Shown piece by piece: positions 1 through 12,471 of a stretch of DNA of 64,000 nucleotides. The stretch's first letter is position 1; each line of letters opens with the position of its first letter. The position numbers were made by a program, and so were the translations under genes. The DNA comes from Argopecten irradians (lineage: Eukaryota; Mollusca; Bivalvia; Pectinida; Pectinidae), in the NCBI RefSeq assembly GCF_041381155.1, contig NC_091147.1, forward strand, positions 26,877,849-26,941,848. The letters run 5' to 3'. Below the pieces are notes generated by a model that was not told where the DNA came from, ran no database searches, and saw only the letters and a program-made list of their open reading frames with translations.

Positions 1-2120
1 ATGCATTTGAAATGATTAATTTTCGTCTTTATATAGATATAAAGTTTTGAAAATATTAACTATGCCCACACTATCAGTTAAAATGTCACTGTTATTTGAA
101 GCCATATAAGGAATTAAGGTTTGGTGGTCTTAGAGTCTCCAGTACATTCACACTATGATTCGATCAGTACCATGTGGGTCTAAAACTTGCAATGCAAATA
201 GTTCATTGAACGTTTTTAGTAAAATGACAACTGTTGTTATGCAGAAAGGTACCAAGGTATTGGCAAAAGTGTTCAAATTAAGTCCAAACGATTCCATTAT
301 AACTTTATTGAACCAATGACACAACTTCCTTCACATAGAAACATTATTTATTGACGAACGACACACTATTTTAATATATATACACTGTATGAATGGTTCT
401 CGATTACGTGGATATGGTCAAACAAGGTACCATTTTCGTAGTTATGCATCAAGCAATACTTTTGATTATACAGCTAGTCATGCAAGTTATTGAAATATAG
501 ACAAAGATGTAATTAATAACAGACCTTTTTAAGTATTGGTGTTGCGTGAAGGGTGGAAGTGTCTTGGACAGTTTCCGATTTCTCTTCATCGTATATTTGA
601 GAGGTCAAACCTGTGCTTGGTAGTTAGTGATTTAGAGCGCTGGTCATAATGGCATAGTAAAGAAAACAAGTAACTTTTTAGTTGAAAGAAGATTCAAAAC
701 AAAGTTGGTTATCATATGAAGCTTTGAATATTGAGTACAAAAAAGACTTCTGGTAATAGAAAAGAGTCCACAGATAGATAAACGTGTATTTTCATCTTTC
801 GTGCACGTCGGAAATCAAAGGATATTTGATACGGTAACATTACGTAATTAAGACACCTTTTTACAGAGCAGATGGTTTACTTAAATTTATTAGCTTTGGA
901 TAACTCAGCTTGACATAAGTGTCGTAGCGTCTCTTATACGGGATTTGCCGCTAGGTGTATTAAACTCATTAGCCTTATTTTAAATCGCACTTTGCTATGT
1001 TTTGCCCAATGAGGTTCTTAATATGCTACTTGAGGCATGAAGAACCATCTAATTAAACCACCTAATAACCAAATGCTCTTTAAAATGGATATGCAACATT
1101 GTATGACCGGAGGAGGTAAATCAGAAAAAAATCGTCATTAAAAAAAGTTTTTGATCGTCTCTAGTTTTGAGGAAAAAAACTTGACCCACTTCGGAATATC
1201 TGATAGTCAATTTAGCATGAAGGTTATTGAACGATGTTCATCGGTTAAATCATCAAAAGGCTTAATTAATCACCTATGGAGTATTTTGACGATGTTGAGT
1301 CAGTTTTACGTTCGTAAATTCAACAGACAAACACTGACAATTATTTGATAAAACTTGTAATGTCTTTTTTGTCTCACCTTGGACGCTACTCTAGGAGTGT
1401 GTGATTAATGTGCTGCTTTTCCGCCGTTGGCAACGACGTCAATATTTCACTTTAAACAATGTTAATCACTTTCACGTGAATCGAAACCTGGTCAGGTTGC
1501 TTTTTGTCACAATACATACAAAATTATTTTTTGAGGGTTTTTGTTTGTTTTCGAGTTCAGTACACTTGGTCTAGATATTCTTTGCATCAGTCGGTATATA
1601 GTGTATGGTGTATATTTTCCCATACTTCATTTGTTTAACGTATTGTGGGTTACAAACGCTAAATTATTTCGGATTTTGAGAATTTCCGTAAAATTCATAC
1701 TTCATGAAAAAAAAATCATTCACTCCAAACTAACTAGAATAATTTCGTCACCCATAAGATCTAATGAAGTAGACTGTGTCCTGTACGTATTTTAAACAGA
1801 CTAGCAACCATTATTATAAAGTGGGATAGGCAAGACAAATAAGTATGCGTAATGTTTTGTGATGGTTACTTTATTACATTAAATACATTCTGATCTGTAA
1901 GAAATATTGTCTTATGTATGACACTCCTTCAGATGAAATAACGTTGCCTTAGTTGGTTCTAGGAAAAAATAGTCTGTTAATTTTTACGGCGTAGCAGGAT
2001 CACATAATCGATGGTCAATTGCTTAAACACTCTTTAACATTGCACATTTTATGGATATGACATATATTTGTATGACAATTTCAAGAAATTTCGTTGTTAG
2101 ATGCAAAATAATTTGGCATT
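1..2120. other. AT-rich intergenic sequence, nothing recognised
   Basis: No open frame with plausible codon use, no splice-bounded exon and no clear repeat structure was seen on either strand. The short open frames here, such as those around 1151-1348 and 1541-1795, are small, of low-complexity composition and lack splice or initiation context. Confidence 0.6.
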
Positions 2121-2127
2121 AAAAAAA
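2121..2127 (-). terminator. RNA polymerase III T-run terminator of tRNA-Leu
   Basis: Seven consecutive T on the minus strand, five bases past the tRNA 3' end. A run of four or more T is the standard Pol III stop, so the isolated tRNA gene has a proper termination signal. Confidence 0.85.
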
Positions 2128-2132
2128 CAAAG

Positions 2133-2215
2133 TAGTACGGGTGGGGTTCGAACCCACGCGGAGATACCTCCATTGGAACTTAAGTCCAACGCCTTAACCA
2201 CTCGGCCACCGTACT
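2133..2215 (-). tRNA. trnL-UAA: tRNA-Leu (anticodon UAA)
   Basis: An 83-nt type II tRNA read on the minus strand. The acceptor stem is seven perfect pairs (AGTACGG at 2215-2209 with CCGTACT at 2140-2134) and the discriminator base is A, the leucine identity base. The A box GGCCGAGTGGTTAAGGCG and B box GGTTCGAACCC are intact. The anticodon loop reads CTTAAGT between paired TTGGA and TCCAA, giving UAA. A long variable arm, expected for Leu and Ser tRNAs, follows. There is no intron. Overall it closely resembles animal tRNA-Leu(UAA). A Pol III T-run follows directly. It stands alone with no tRNA cluster around it. The intact stems argue for a working gene rather than a SINE-derived copy. Confidence 0.97.
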
Positions 2216-2387
2216 TGTTATGCATCAATATAAATATTGATTTTTAGATCGAGGATCGACACATGGAAAAGTATGGGTAATCATTTTATACTGCAAAAAC
2301 TACCAAATAAGTATATTGCTCTGATGGCGTATGTTTAAATTAAAGAATGGCTTCCTGTATGTGATGTGTGTAAGTAGTTAATGTATT

Positions 2388-2556
2388 GGGAGGCTGTGTT
2401 GTATTCGTTTTGTGTCTCTTTACAATATTGGAATCTCTTGTCATCACACTGAAGCAAATCGCCAGAGACACCAGACCTCGTCCGTCGTATCGTAACAGCT
2501 TGTAGGTGAACCTGTCGTCCCACTTCCTTTATACTGACAAATAATCAGGAGCAGAA
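2388..2556 (-). repeat. Old copy of the composite SINE family
   Basis: This segment matches, with many substitutions, the reverse complement of the copy at 23.07-23.48 kb. Shared blocks include a gggaggctg start, a tgtgtctctt block, a cactgaagca block and the gtcgtcccact and ataatcaggagcag blocks. Divergence is high, so this is an old insertion. The open frame on the minus strand here is an accident of the repeat. Confidence 0.65.
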
Positions 2557-4090
2557 CAGACGTAAGTGTAATGATCTGTGGTGCCACTGAGATATTTTGA
2601 AATATCAATTGAAAGTTACGTTTATAATTAATTTTGTTTTAATAATACTCCATGACATATAATGTTGAATCGGTAGTACATTAATTCCCATTTCTGGAAT
2701 TGATAATGTGAATAATATATCGCAATTGAGTGTAAACATATTTTTGTCGATATTTATAAATGTTTCAATAACTCAAATGCATGTGTTCTTTGTCTGTGGA
2801 TACTAATGTAATGATAATGATTATGGTCCACTGAAACACCAAGAGAAATTTATTTTTCACTCAAATATGACACATTTCATTTTATTACGTCAACTTTATC
2901 ATTGATAAACGTAATTTTCTATTGATGTTTCAAAAATTCATCGACAATAAATTAAACACGTATAGTAAATGTACTGATTTCGGCACAGTACAATTTTAGC
3001 ACTGTACATGTACATGAATTGACGCTTAAAAGGGAGCACGAAAACCGCTAAAATTAAACTACCACTAAAATAAGCATGTTGATAGTAATCAGTTTGTGCA
3101 CAGTTTGCATGCCACACACTGTCGTAACATGTTTATTGACGCAGGTAATTCCACACAAGCTCTATAATACATCATGTTCTTACTCCTTGACACAATCAAA
3201 TAATACCTCTGTGACAGGCTGAGTTGCGTGAAGGATATTGCCTTATTTTGAGCGTGTCACAGATATGGTTCATCCGTCTATATTACCTAGAATTGTTAAT
3301 CGGAGTGTTTATAACGAGTTACACGGTTTTCGTCAATGTTTACTTGTGTTGCCGATGTGAGAGTCATACGAGTGACCTTGTTTTTGGTGCAGCGGTCGCC
3401 GTTGAATCAGACCCAATTTCCTCGATAGACCATCAAACATACCCAACATCTTACATTACGCTTTGTAAATTGGCAATTACCTATAGCTACATACAGTGTT
3501 CTTGTCCCAAACATGGTGTGCATCCGTCAACTGTTGTCAACATATTCCTCTCCATATCGCCAAACCTGAGAGAAAATTGGGAACAACTTTTGAATTTTAA
3601 AAATATCTTCTCAGAGTTACTATTAAAACAATAGTTTTTATAGTGAACGGCTTTTTTATAAAGATCGTTTGATTTAGTAAAAAGAAAGGATTTACCCAAG
3701 CGGTAATTACCGTAAGGCCATACAAGGATTACAGCCCGATACACAGACCTCTTCTACGTTATCGCGTTCTTAAAATAACGAGCTCGAGCTTGAGTTGAGC
3801 GTCGGCCTGCGAAGTAGTTATCGTATGATGACGAATGCGGTACGATGAAGAACATAAGTCATGTTTTACGACAATAATCACTTCCCTGTTGGTTGTCAGT
3901 TGTTTTTTGTTTTTTTTTTATTTTTCTCTCTCCTTCTTCTTTTTTTTTTTTTTTTTTTTTTTTTTCTCTTTTTTGAGAACTCCAGTTGTTTCCAATGGCA
4001 AAATATAAGCAGGTTTGGATCAATTTTTAGCTGGACATTGATATGTTCTGCTGGTGCCGACAACAAATTCACCCTTTAGGACGAGTAACT
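2557..4090. other. AT-rich intergenic sequence with a poly-T tract
   Basis: No gene was recognised. A pure T run of about 25 bases lies within a pyrimidine-rich stretch at about 3905-3972. A 136-codon open frame at 3224-3634 begins at TTG, lacks exon signals and matches no family I recognise. A small palindrome, CGGTAATTACCG, lies near 3701-3712. Confidence 0.55.
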
Positions 4091-4092
4091 GA

Positions 4093-4165
4093 ATACTATA
4101 AACCACCTTTCTTTTGCGCTACAAGATTTTGCAATATCTATTTGAAACTGAATTCGGTTAGATTA
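4093..4165 (+). repeat. Fragment of a dispersed repeat shared with 19.77 kb
   Basis: The block around 'actataaaccacctttctt' resembles 'actataaaccaactttctt' at 19772-19830 and continues for some tens of bases in both places. Only two copies are seen here, so family and boundaries are unknown. Confidence 0.4.
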
Positions 4166-4239
4166 TCTTTTTTTAATAGTCAGTTAATAAATTAATGCAG
4201 ATATATATATCAATGCGTTTGCGGTGATAAACATTCGCA

Positions 4240-6472
4240 AAGGAGGGATATCACTTTGGGCCGTTTTACGGCCGCTCAGTGATAAGATAAAATATTTTGT
4301 ATGAAGATACATTAGGGTCAGCTGCATATTGTATGATATTCAGAATATCCTATTTTTTCTGCGTCTGGTAATTTCAGAGGTCAAATGATGAAAATTCACA
4401 TTTCCCTTGTTTAAGTCCTAATTAATTAAATGTTAGAATAGACATAACATTTTTGCAGGTTTTGCCTGTAAATAATGGATTTGTGAAGTTCAGTTCAGAG
4501 AAATGATGATGAATTCAAAAAGTAGGTCACAGTAACCTTGTTAAGCATTTATTCTATTTTGGCATTAAAAATTTGATATGTTTGCTAAAAACTAGGTTTT
4601 TCAAAGATTTGATGTCTTGAAATTGATGTTTAGTACTGCATATGGATCTTTACATGACCTGCTTACGATGATTACATCCTAGGGTCATATTGACTAGATC
4701 ACGAGCATAAATTAGGTCATATATAATTAATGGTATCATCTGTCCACTAAGCATAATATGCTGCATATGCTGTTTTCACATGTTTTAAGCACGATTTTAA
4801 ATTATTTAGACTTGTTTTACAGACTTAATTTCTAGCAACGCCTTCATTGAGGTAGGATGTAAGAATTATGCCTGCTGCCTCACTGCATGATTACGAAAGG
4901 CGACTAAATTTGGAATCTTAATTTTGCGGTAATTGAGATGAAAATGTTTGAATTGTTCAACCATTTCAAAGCTTTAGAGTAATGTTTAACACTTGATTTG
5001 TATTTTGACACGATCTGCTTTAGATTGTTACATCCTAGGGGCATATTTGCTGGGTCACGTGTATAAATTAGGTCACATTCAATAATTGTTATTGTCTGTC
5101 AACTAAGTATCTTCTGGATTTTCCATGTTTTAAGCAAGTGTTTACGCTATTTAAATTTGTTGTAAGAGAAAATATTAAGTAACATCTACATCGCATGTAT
5201 GATGCTAGAATTGTGGCTGCTGCCTCATTGCATGATCGGAAAGGCGACTAAATCTGGGATCTCAATTCTAGTGGCTTCCTAGATCAAAATTAGGTTAATG
5301 TCTCAAATATCATAGAGAACGTTTGTTTCTCAGGAAAATTTTCCTGTCAATACAAAACAGTTAATAGTAATAAGATAATATTCTCATATGGTGAACACTT
5401 GATGTTAAATACATGATATTGTTAACTAAAGCCACGAGATGAAGGTTCCATATTTAGTAGCATTTTACAATCATGCAATGGAGCAGCAGGCACAATTCTA
5501 AGAAAATGTTTGAAATGCAGGTGTTGCTTGAGATTATCTCATAAAACAAACTTAAATAGCTTAAACTCTTGCTTTATATATAGAAAATCCAGAAGATATA
5601 TAATTGACAGAATGTACCTTTTATTGAATATGACCTAAATAATCCCCGTCACCCAGCTCATATAATTATCATCTGTCATCATCTTAACCAGATCAATACA
5701 GAACATAAATAAAGCACTAAACGTCACTCTGAAGCTATGGAATGATTGAAAATGTAAACTATTCATCTAGGTAACCTTGAAATTAAGATTCCAAATTTAG
5801 TCGCCATTCACAATCATGCAGTGGGGCAGCAGGCATAATTCTAACATCCTACCTCAGTGAAGGCATTGCTTGAAATTAAGCTCATAAAACAAGTCTAAAT
5901 AATTTAAAATCATGCTTAAAACATGGGAAAGCAGCATATTCTTAGTGGACAGATGATACCATTCATTTGATATGACCTAATTTATGTACGTGACCTAGCC
6001 AATGTGACCCTAGGATAAGATCCTTATGCAGTACCAAACATCAATTTCAAGACATCAAATCTTTGAAAAATCCTAGTTTTGAAAAAATTCTTTTTGAAAA
6101 ATCCTAGTTTTCAGCAAAAAATATGAAAGTTTTTTTGCCAAAATAGAATAAATGTTTAACTAGGTCACTGTGACCCACCTTTTGAATTCTTCATCATTTT
6201 TCTGAACTGAACATCAAAAACCCAATATTTATAGGCAAAATCTGCAAAAAAATGTTATGACTATTCTAATAATTAATAAATTATGACTTAAACAAGAAAA
6301 ATGTGAATTTTCACCCTATGACCTTTGACCTGTTAAATTACCATGAGCGCAGATAAAATCGGATATTCTGAATATCATGCAATATGCAGCTGATCCTAAT
6401 GTATCTTCATGCAAAATATTTTGCTTATCACTGAGTGGCCGTAAAACGGTCCAAAGCGATACCTCTCTTTTA
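4240..6472. mobile_element. Foldback element: 2.2-kb near-palindrome with arms of about 1 kb
   Basis: The left arm (about 4240-5280) is the reverse complement of the right arm (about 5445-6472), with a spacer of about 165 bp. The outer ends match as 'ccgttttacggccgctcag' on the left and its complement 'ctgagtggccgtaaaacgg' near 6432-6450. Each arm holds two diverged tandem modules of about 350 bp, both recognisable by 'gctgctgcctca' and 'aggcgactaaat' blocks (4869-4913 and 5216-5254 on the left). No long open frame is present, so the element is non-autonomous. Structure fits a foldback-type DNA transposon. No target-site duplication was confirmed. Confidence 0.8.
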
Positions 6473-7938
6473 TTCTGATTGCGGACTTCGGGAAAGTAAA
6501 TCGCACAAAAAAGAAATTTATATTTAGAGTATGGTAATATTTCCGTAATAACATAGCCTTTTGCATACTTATGTGCCTCAAACTCCAATATGCAAAATTT
6601 GGTTTATTTTTTTTCGAATAATATCATTGTTTTACTATATTGAATTGTCTTCCTAACGTTTTTTGTTTTTATATAGAGATTGATTCATTGCCAAACTACA
6701 TTAGTTAATTACACGTTTTCAATTAATCACGGGAACTAATTATTGTGCAGCGCCATACAAAAGACATCCAGTAGCACCTTATTCTTCATACACTTACAAT
6801 GTCACTTTGATCAATTCAATTGGTTTAAATATTCACCAAAGTCGATCACTCGTCAACGCTGTGACAAATTGCAGTGACTTGATAAAACTCAAACACAGTA
6901 TGCATTTGCAAATGCTGACTCTTCTGACAAATGCATTGTCTTACTCTACGGTGCTAGACTTCATATGTCGTGAGGAACCAAATGATTGATTTGGCTGTGG
7001 TAGTGTTGTGACCTGCTTGCGTCGGCAAAGCTTAACATCTCTTTTTGTAAAGTATTTCTCTTCTCCTAGGACTTAGTTTGGGCATTTATCCCGATCATTA
7101 GTGTCAACAGATAGCGGCTTTGAGAAAATATTTACGCTGAAAAATTGCATCCTGTATTTCCAACGGTTTTGACCAGTGCGTTGTTGCCTCTTCATGAAAA
7201 TCATCTTTGTCATAGAAATAGATTTCAGTTTTCTTGGTTAAGTATTCATTCACAATTATGTTTCATGTTTATATACAGTTTTGCGTGCAAATTTCCATTG
7301 CGAAAAATATCAACTCTTGGAAACAGTGTTTCTAGTCAGGCTTTAGGAAAAGTAGAACGGACAGTGATATTTGCACTCACTTCATTTACATGTACATGTG
7401 TGCGAGATGAATTAGGTGATTAGTTAATTGCAAGATATCTGCATAATCATTAATTATAGAGAGTGTGCCTAGAGAGTAAATAATTATCACAATTCCAAAC
7501 CACATTCATCATTTGAATTAATTCACTCAGCACTTACCTTCTATCTTCATACATTGATAACTCAGTACTAATATTATTATAATCTTCACTTTCTATCATC
7601 ATTTTCATCTGCTTTATTCGATCTTTCATTCGACAATTTTTTTTCAATGTAAAGATTAAATGAAAATATGAGTTATATTAACATGAGGTTCTAGCTTGGT
7701 TTAAAAGTTGAAAGATTTAGATAAATAAATACATGTGTATTGCACTATTAATAGGAAAGAAAATTAAGCATAGAAGGATAAAGAAAGATAAGAAGAAAAA
7801 ATATAGATAGTAAGAAGGGGGAAAAGAGGGGAGGGTAGACTGGCGAAATTTAATATTAGATAAATATATTCCACTTGTTGAATAACACCTTCCGGTCTTT
7901 TGATTAGTCGATATTTTGACCCAAACTACATTTTTCTC
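6473..7938. other. Intergenic sequence, nothing recognised
   Basis: AT-rich with a purine-rich stretch near 7755-7845. No exon, RNA gene or clear repeat was identified. Short open frames at 6807-6989 and 7145-7423 lack supporting signals. Confidence 0.55.
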
Positions 7939-7942
7939 ATTT

Positions 7943-7970
7943 TTACGTCACAGATTGTTGAATGACGTCA
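7943..7970. promoter_or_regulatory. Paired CRE-type sites
   Basis: TTACGTCA (7943-7950) and the full palindrome TGACGTCA (7963-7970) lie 20 bp apart, followed by a locally GC-richer stretch to about 8070. CREB/ATF-family factors bind such sites. No downstream exon was found, so promoter function is only a possibility. Confidence 0.3.
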
Positions 7971-8086
7971 TGTTGCTATGCTATACTCCGATCGCTGCTT
8001 GCAGAACAAACCGCATGCGAAACCGAATGTGTGGGGGCGTCGCAATCTTTCCAGTTCTCCCATTCGTAGAATAAACTATCAAAGCA

Positions 8087-8091
<5 letters not shown>

Positions 8092-8121
<30 letters not shown>
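8092..8121 (+). repeat. Poly-A tract
   Basis: About 30 consecutive A. It could be the tail of an old retroinsertion, but no recognisable body precedes it. Confidence 0.6.
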
Positions 8122-8122
<1 letters not shown>

Positions 8123-8741
8123 ATTTAGTGGTTGCAATAAGAGAATGCTGGGGTGATTTCGGTAGAATTGAACCACCTTGGCCGGACTCTCACTTGCTTG
8201 CAATGGTTTGATTATTATTTTTCACTTTGCCGCAACACATGTCCAAATGTAGTTCTTGTGAAATAATTTCCATATCCAACAGCCACTTGTTTGTACCCTC
8301 TATGTAATCATCGCGCGATATATAATACTTAGCGAGTAACACCGGTGCGTAACACCTACACGTATTTATCAACAGAGCAATTGGAAGTATATGTCAGTTT
8401 TTATAGACTCAAGATTATACTTGCTGATAATTATGTCTACAGACATGAATAACCAATATCATTAAGGTTGATATGTGTCTGCACGATATCCAAAGGTACA
8501 TATCGCTCTACCCCCGGGCAGGTAAGTATCTCATCCAACTGATAAGAGGAATCTCCGAATAGGTTCGTTTCCATTGTTCTGATAAAGGTGACGGTGGACA
8601 CATTATATTAGCCATCACCACATCACAATTTGGCACTGGTTGTGTAACAAGGTCATTACGTATAAAGGTTTGTTTCTGTTGCAATATATGTTGATACGGA
8701 ATATAATCACGTAGGTCAACAATGAATTATTTAATGTTTTA

Positions 8742-9145
8742 TTAGCCCTACATCATCTGATGGTGGGCTATTCAAATTTCTTTTCGTCCGTTGTACGTAG
8801 TTCGTCTGTCCGTCCGTCCGTTAACAATTGTTGTTATCGCTATTTCTCAGAAAGTACTGAAGGGATAATTCTCGAATTTCATATGTGGGTTTCCCTAGGG
8901 CCCTAGTCGTGCATATTGCATTCTGGGATAGATCGTTAAACAAGATGGCTGCCAGGCAGCACTCTTGGATTTTATAGTTAAAAGTTTGTTATCGCTATTT
9001 TCAGAAAGCACTGAAGCGATCTGTCTCAAATTTTATATGTAGTATGTTTGAAAAAGTTTGAAAAGCAGAAAAAAGATCAATCTTTCCATTGTCAGACATG
9101 GATCGTTCTTTGGTATGCGCCAAGATCCCTCTGGATCTCCTGTAT
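8742..9145 (-). mobile_element. Helitron-like (Pearl-type) element, truncated 3' part
   Basis: Read on the minus strand this matches the terminal part of the full element at 46.67-48.05 kb. Shared blocks are the 'gatcttggc' box, the 'agggatctttt'-like box with 'ctgcttttcaaac', the stretch rich in 'ggacggac', and the terminal 'gatggtgggct'. It lacks the 146-bp tandem core, though 'aagatggctgcc' near 8942 may be a remnant. No coding sequence is present. Confidence 0.7.
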
Positions 9146-10590
9146 CATTAGCGATGTCATTAAACTTGCGAAGCTTTATTAATCAATCGCTATCAATGAG
9201 TGGATACTACTGGTTATATGTGTTTAAACTTTAAATACCGTAGATCGGGTTCATGTTGATATTATTTTTCGTGGTTTCATGAAATTTTGATATATGATCG
9301 CGAAATTTTGTTCTGCGATAAATTGAGAAATATGTGAATTATATCTGAGAGACAAATTGGGAAATTTCATACCGCTATAATTTTCTATTTCGTTTAAATC
9401 AAAACAGCAAAAATGACCCACGAAAACCCCAGGTCTACAGTGCAATGACTAAGATTTCACAAAATTGTTTTAATATCAATTGTTCCGCGGGCAAGTCTGT
9501 ATCACCATTTGGTATATTAGTACTTTTAAAGGCAGTTAAACGTTTGATCAAACCATTTTATTTGGATTACAAACATAATTTCGCGTATTGCTAACGTTGA
9601 TTTTGAAAGTTTAATGGAAACAAATTTTAAGATAAGGAAATGTATATATGCGGGACTCGGGTTCCTTTTTTAAAGTAGAACACCCATGACACTGAGTAAA
9701 CTACAATTTCCTAACATGAAATGAACACAAACTGTATGTCTGTATAATACTACGTTAATTAAAAGACATTTGGAAAGTATTGTCACATAATACATCAATG
9801 CAATACGTCTGGAATCAACCCTAAATATCTTTTAAATTCCCGACAATACAAACGGCTAACGAACTGATTGACGACCTCCTACGTAAAACACATGTCCGCC
9901 CCCGTCATCGGTAGTGCGACAGTGAGTACCACCCACGTCATCGGAGAGAGTTGAATGATGTCAGCTGGCGGGAGGATCAGTTCCCTCACACCTATCTACA
10001 TAATAAAGTCAAGGAGATCCCGTAAAGTGAGCTACTTTATTGCAGACTTCTACATCAGTAGACATTGGTGTTGTGTAAATTCCTCATTTGGAATCATTTG
10101 TTTTGCCTTCATTCCCATTCCTTTGCCGGTTCAACTGTAATTGCTATTGATTTATAACGCCCAATGAGTTCCGCATGCAGTCGCTCGATCACCAGCAGGT
10201 TTATGTAATGTCAACACATGGGAATCTAGATACAAAAACAAAAGTGTCCAATCTATAGTGGTCGTAGGGTAATACAGACAAAAACAATGCTGTCTGATTT
10301 ACAGGGATCGCTTAATTCCCCTTAAAATGTCTCATAAACAAAATCGGGGTACAATGGAGAGGTTAGATGTTAATTGAAGTTTATATTAGACTTGTATTAG
10401 AGGATTTGGCAACGAGATTGTCTTTCGTTAGTTTTAGAACATCATCACAAATGGTGTTTTGTTTTACCATTAAAGTGTGATGAACAGATGTAAGCTTTAA
10501 GCTTTGTTTCCAGTGTACATAACGCATTGTATAGAAGCGGTCATTTGACTATGATCGGCTAGAGAGTATAGTTAAAAGCAATTTTTCAGA
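9146..10590. other. Intergenic sequence, nothing recognised
   Basis: No open frame with gene-like context and no obvious repeat. A locally GC-richer stretch at about 9890-9990 has no TATA box, donor site or coding frame that I could support. Confidence 0.5.
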
Positions 10591-10599
10591 AAGCTTCGC

Positions 10600-11060
10600 A
10601 AACAATAAAAACACTATTTATGAAGGCTAGACAACAGTATACAAAAGTTCTTCAAAATCAAGTGATTATACTTCAAGATGCTTTATGATGAGTTAATGGC
10701 ACAAAACAATACTTCAAAATTTCCATTCTAATAAGCAATATTTCAAGTCAGGCGATAGCAAAAACTATCATTCAAGATCACGTGAGACAAAAAATCTATA
10801 ATTAAAAAATTCAAGATTTGATGTAAAATAAAACTATAACTGAGAGATTAATAATAAAATTAAAGATAAAATTTAAAATATGACGATTAAATTAACACGT
10901 ATTTAAATATTTGACGATAAAATAAAACTATAGATAAATAATTCAAATTTTGACAATTAAATGAAAATAGTATTTCAAGATTTGCCGATAAAATAAAACT
11001 GAAATATAAGATATGGCGATTAAAGAAAGCTACCATTCAAGATGAAACGATTAACTAGAA
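10600..11060. repeat. Degenerate AT-rich tandem repeat
   Basis: Variants of 'ttcaagatttgacgat' and 'aaaataaaactata' recur about every 40-65 bases with many substitutions and indels. This looks like an old, decayed minisatellite. No coding potential is seen. Confidence 0.55.
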
Positions 11061-12468
11061 GGAAAATATAAACTCATTAGACCAATAAAACATCTAGAGA
11101 CTCAGCAGCTATTCTTTATACAAAATTTCAATGTACGTACATTGTATGGGATTACTGTTAATCACTATGTGTTTTTAGATTATTTCTTTTCATGAGAGAG
11201 CTCAACGCACATTCCATTTTTTTCGCGGAATTTTTCTTTATAACATTTGATTTATTCTTAAATGTAAATATACTTAAATCACAGCGCATGATCGCTAATT
11301 AATGTATTGAAGATGTTGAAATTAACGAGGATGCGAAATATAGTATTTGAGAAACAATGTGGTTTGCAATACGTACTATAGTTATTAGAAAAAAAATCAT
11401 GATATATCTAAAAACCAAAATGCGGTGCATATATTACAAAAATTGATTAATGTTAAAAATTAATCTGATAATCATAATTAAACATTCACGTACAAATATT
11501 CTTCTTTGCAGTATTGACCCTTACCAAATACATTTCTATCATAAAGCTGACAATGGTAGTGATATCTATTGTGTTGACATACAACAATATATCATATGGT
11601 TGAAGATGACCCCGGAACCTGTATAACGACCACATTTTTCTTCTAAAATTTGGCGGTCAGTTGTATTACTTTTTTACTTTCTTTTCACTCATTTGATTAT
11701 ATTTTTATTTATTTGTAATTTAGTTGCATAGTCCATGAAAATAATGACCGATATGCATATACAGTGGTCATCTGCAAACCATTTGAAAGAATGAAAAAGT
11801 GGTTGTCTTAAAACGGATATTTAACATGATTAGCTCCCACGTGGATTTTGCTGTAACCTGTTGTAGACAACTTAAAGATCAAAGCAATTTTTTAACAATC
11901 GATATTGTTTAAATGGTGTCAGTGATTGGATGATTAAATCAGAGATTTTAATGAAGATAAATCACTAGACTAAGTGGTATTCATTAAAAACGTCATAATG
12001 CCTAATGCATTAATTGACCCATTTCAAAATACACATTGAAACAACATCACGTATGACACTGGCAATATATCTTGATCTGAAATTGACATGAAATAAATAT
12101 CCATGTGAGTTCAGGTCATATTCTTTACAATTTCAGGTCAATTTTACGTAATTCATTAAAATTCAGGAAATTCGTTAATTCTTAAGCTCTTGAGTTATGA
12201 CATCCTCAATTCCAGGGTTAAGTCGCTCTGTTACTTAACCTATCCCTGGGAAAATAGGCCATTGATGCGTTATTACGAATATTTGTTTACAATCAGATCG
12301 TCCTAATTTGATTAGTTGCGCCATAGTTTGAGGCGGAAATCTTGACCAATCGAAGTTAGATTGAAACACATGCATACTCCTTGTGGACGTCTGTAGTGAC
12401 GTTTTACCAATACGACGACAGATATATGGACCTAGGATCATTTTTACATATTCATCATTAATTATTTG
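11061..12468. other. AT-rich intergenic sequence, nothing recognised
   Basis: No supported gene, RNA gene or repeat was seen on either strand. Confidence 0.5.
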
Positions 12469-12471
12469 TTA

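Noticed and set aside
3224-3634. 136-codon open frame on the plus strand
   Set aside because: Begins at TTG, has no splice or initiation context, no recognisable domain and ordinary AT-rich composition.
6316-6588. Minus-strand open frames of 61-90 codons
   Set aside because: They lie across the right arm and edge of the foldback element; the corresponding left-arm sequence does not keep the frame.
7978-8211. 77-codon plus-strand open frame
   Set aside because: About ten of its residues are lysines encoded by a pure poly-A tract; no other support.
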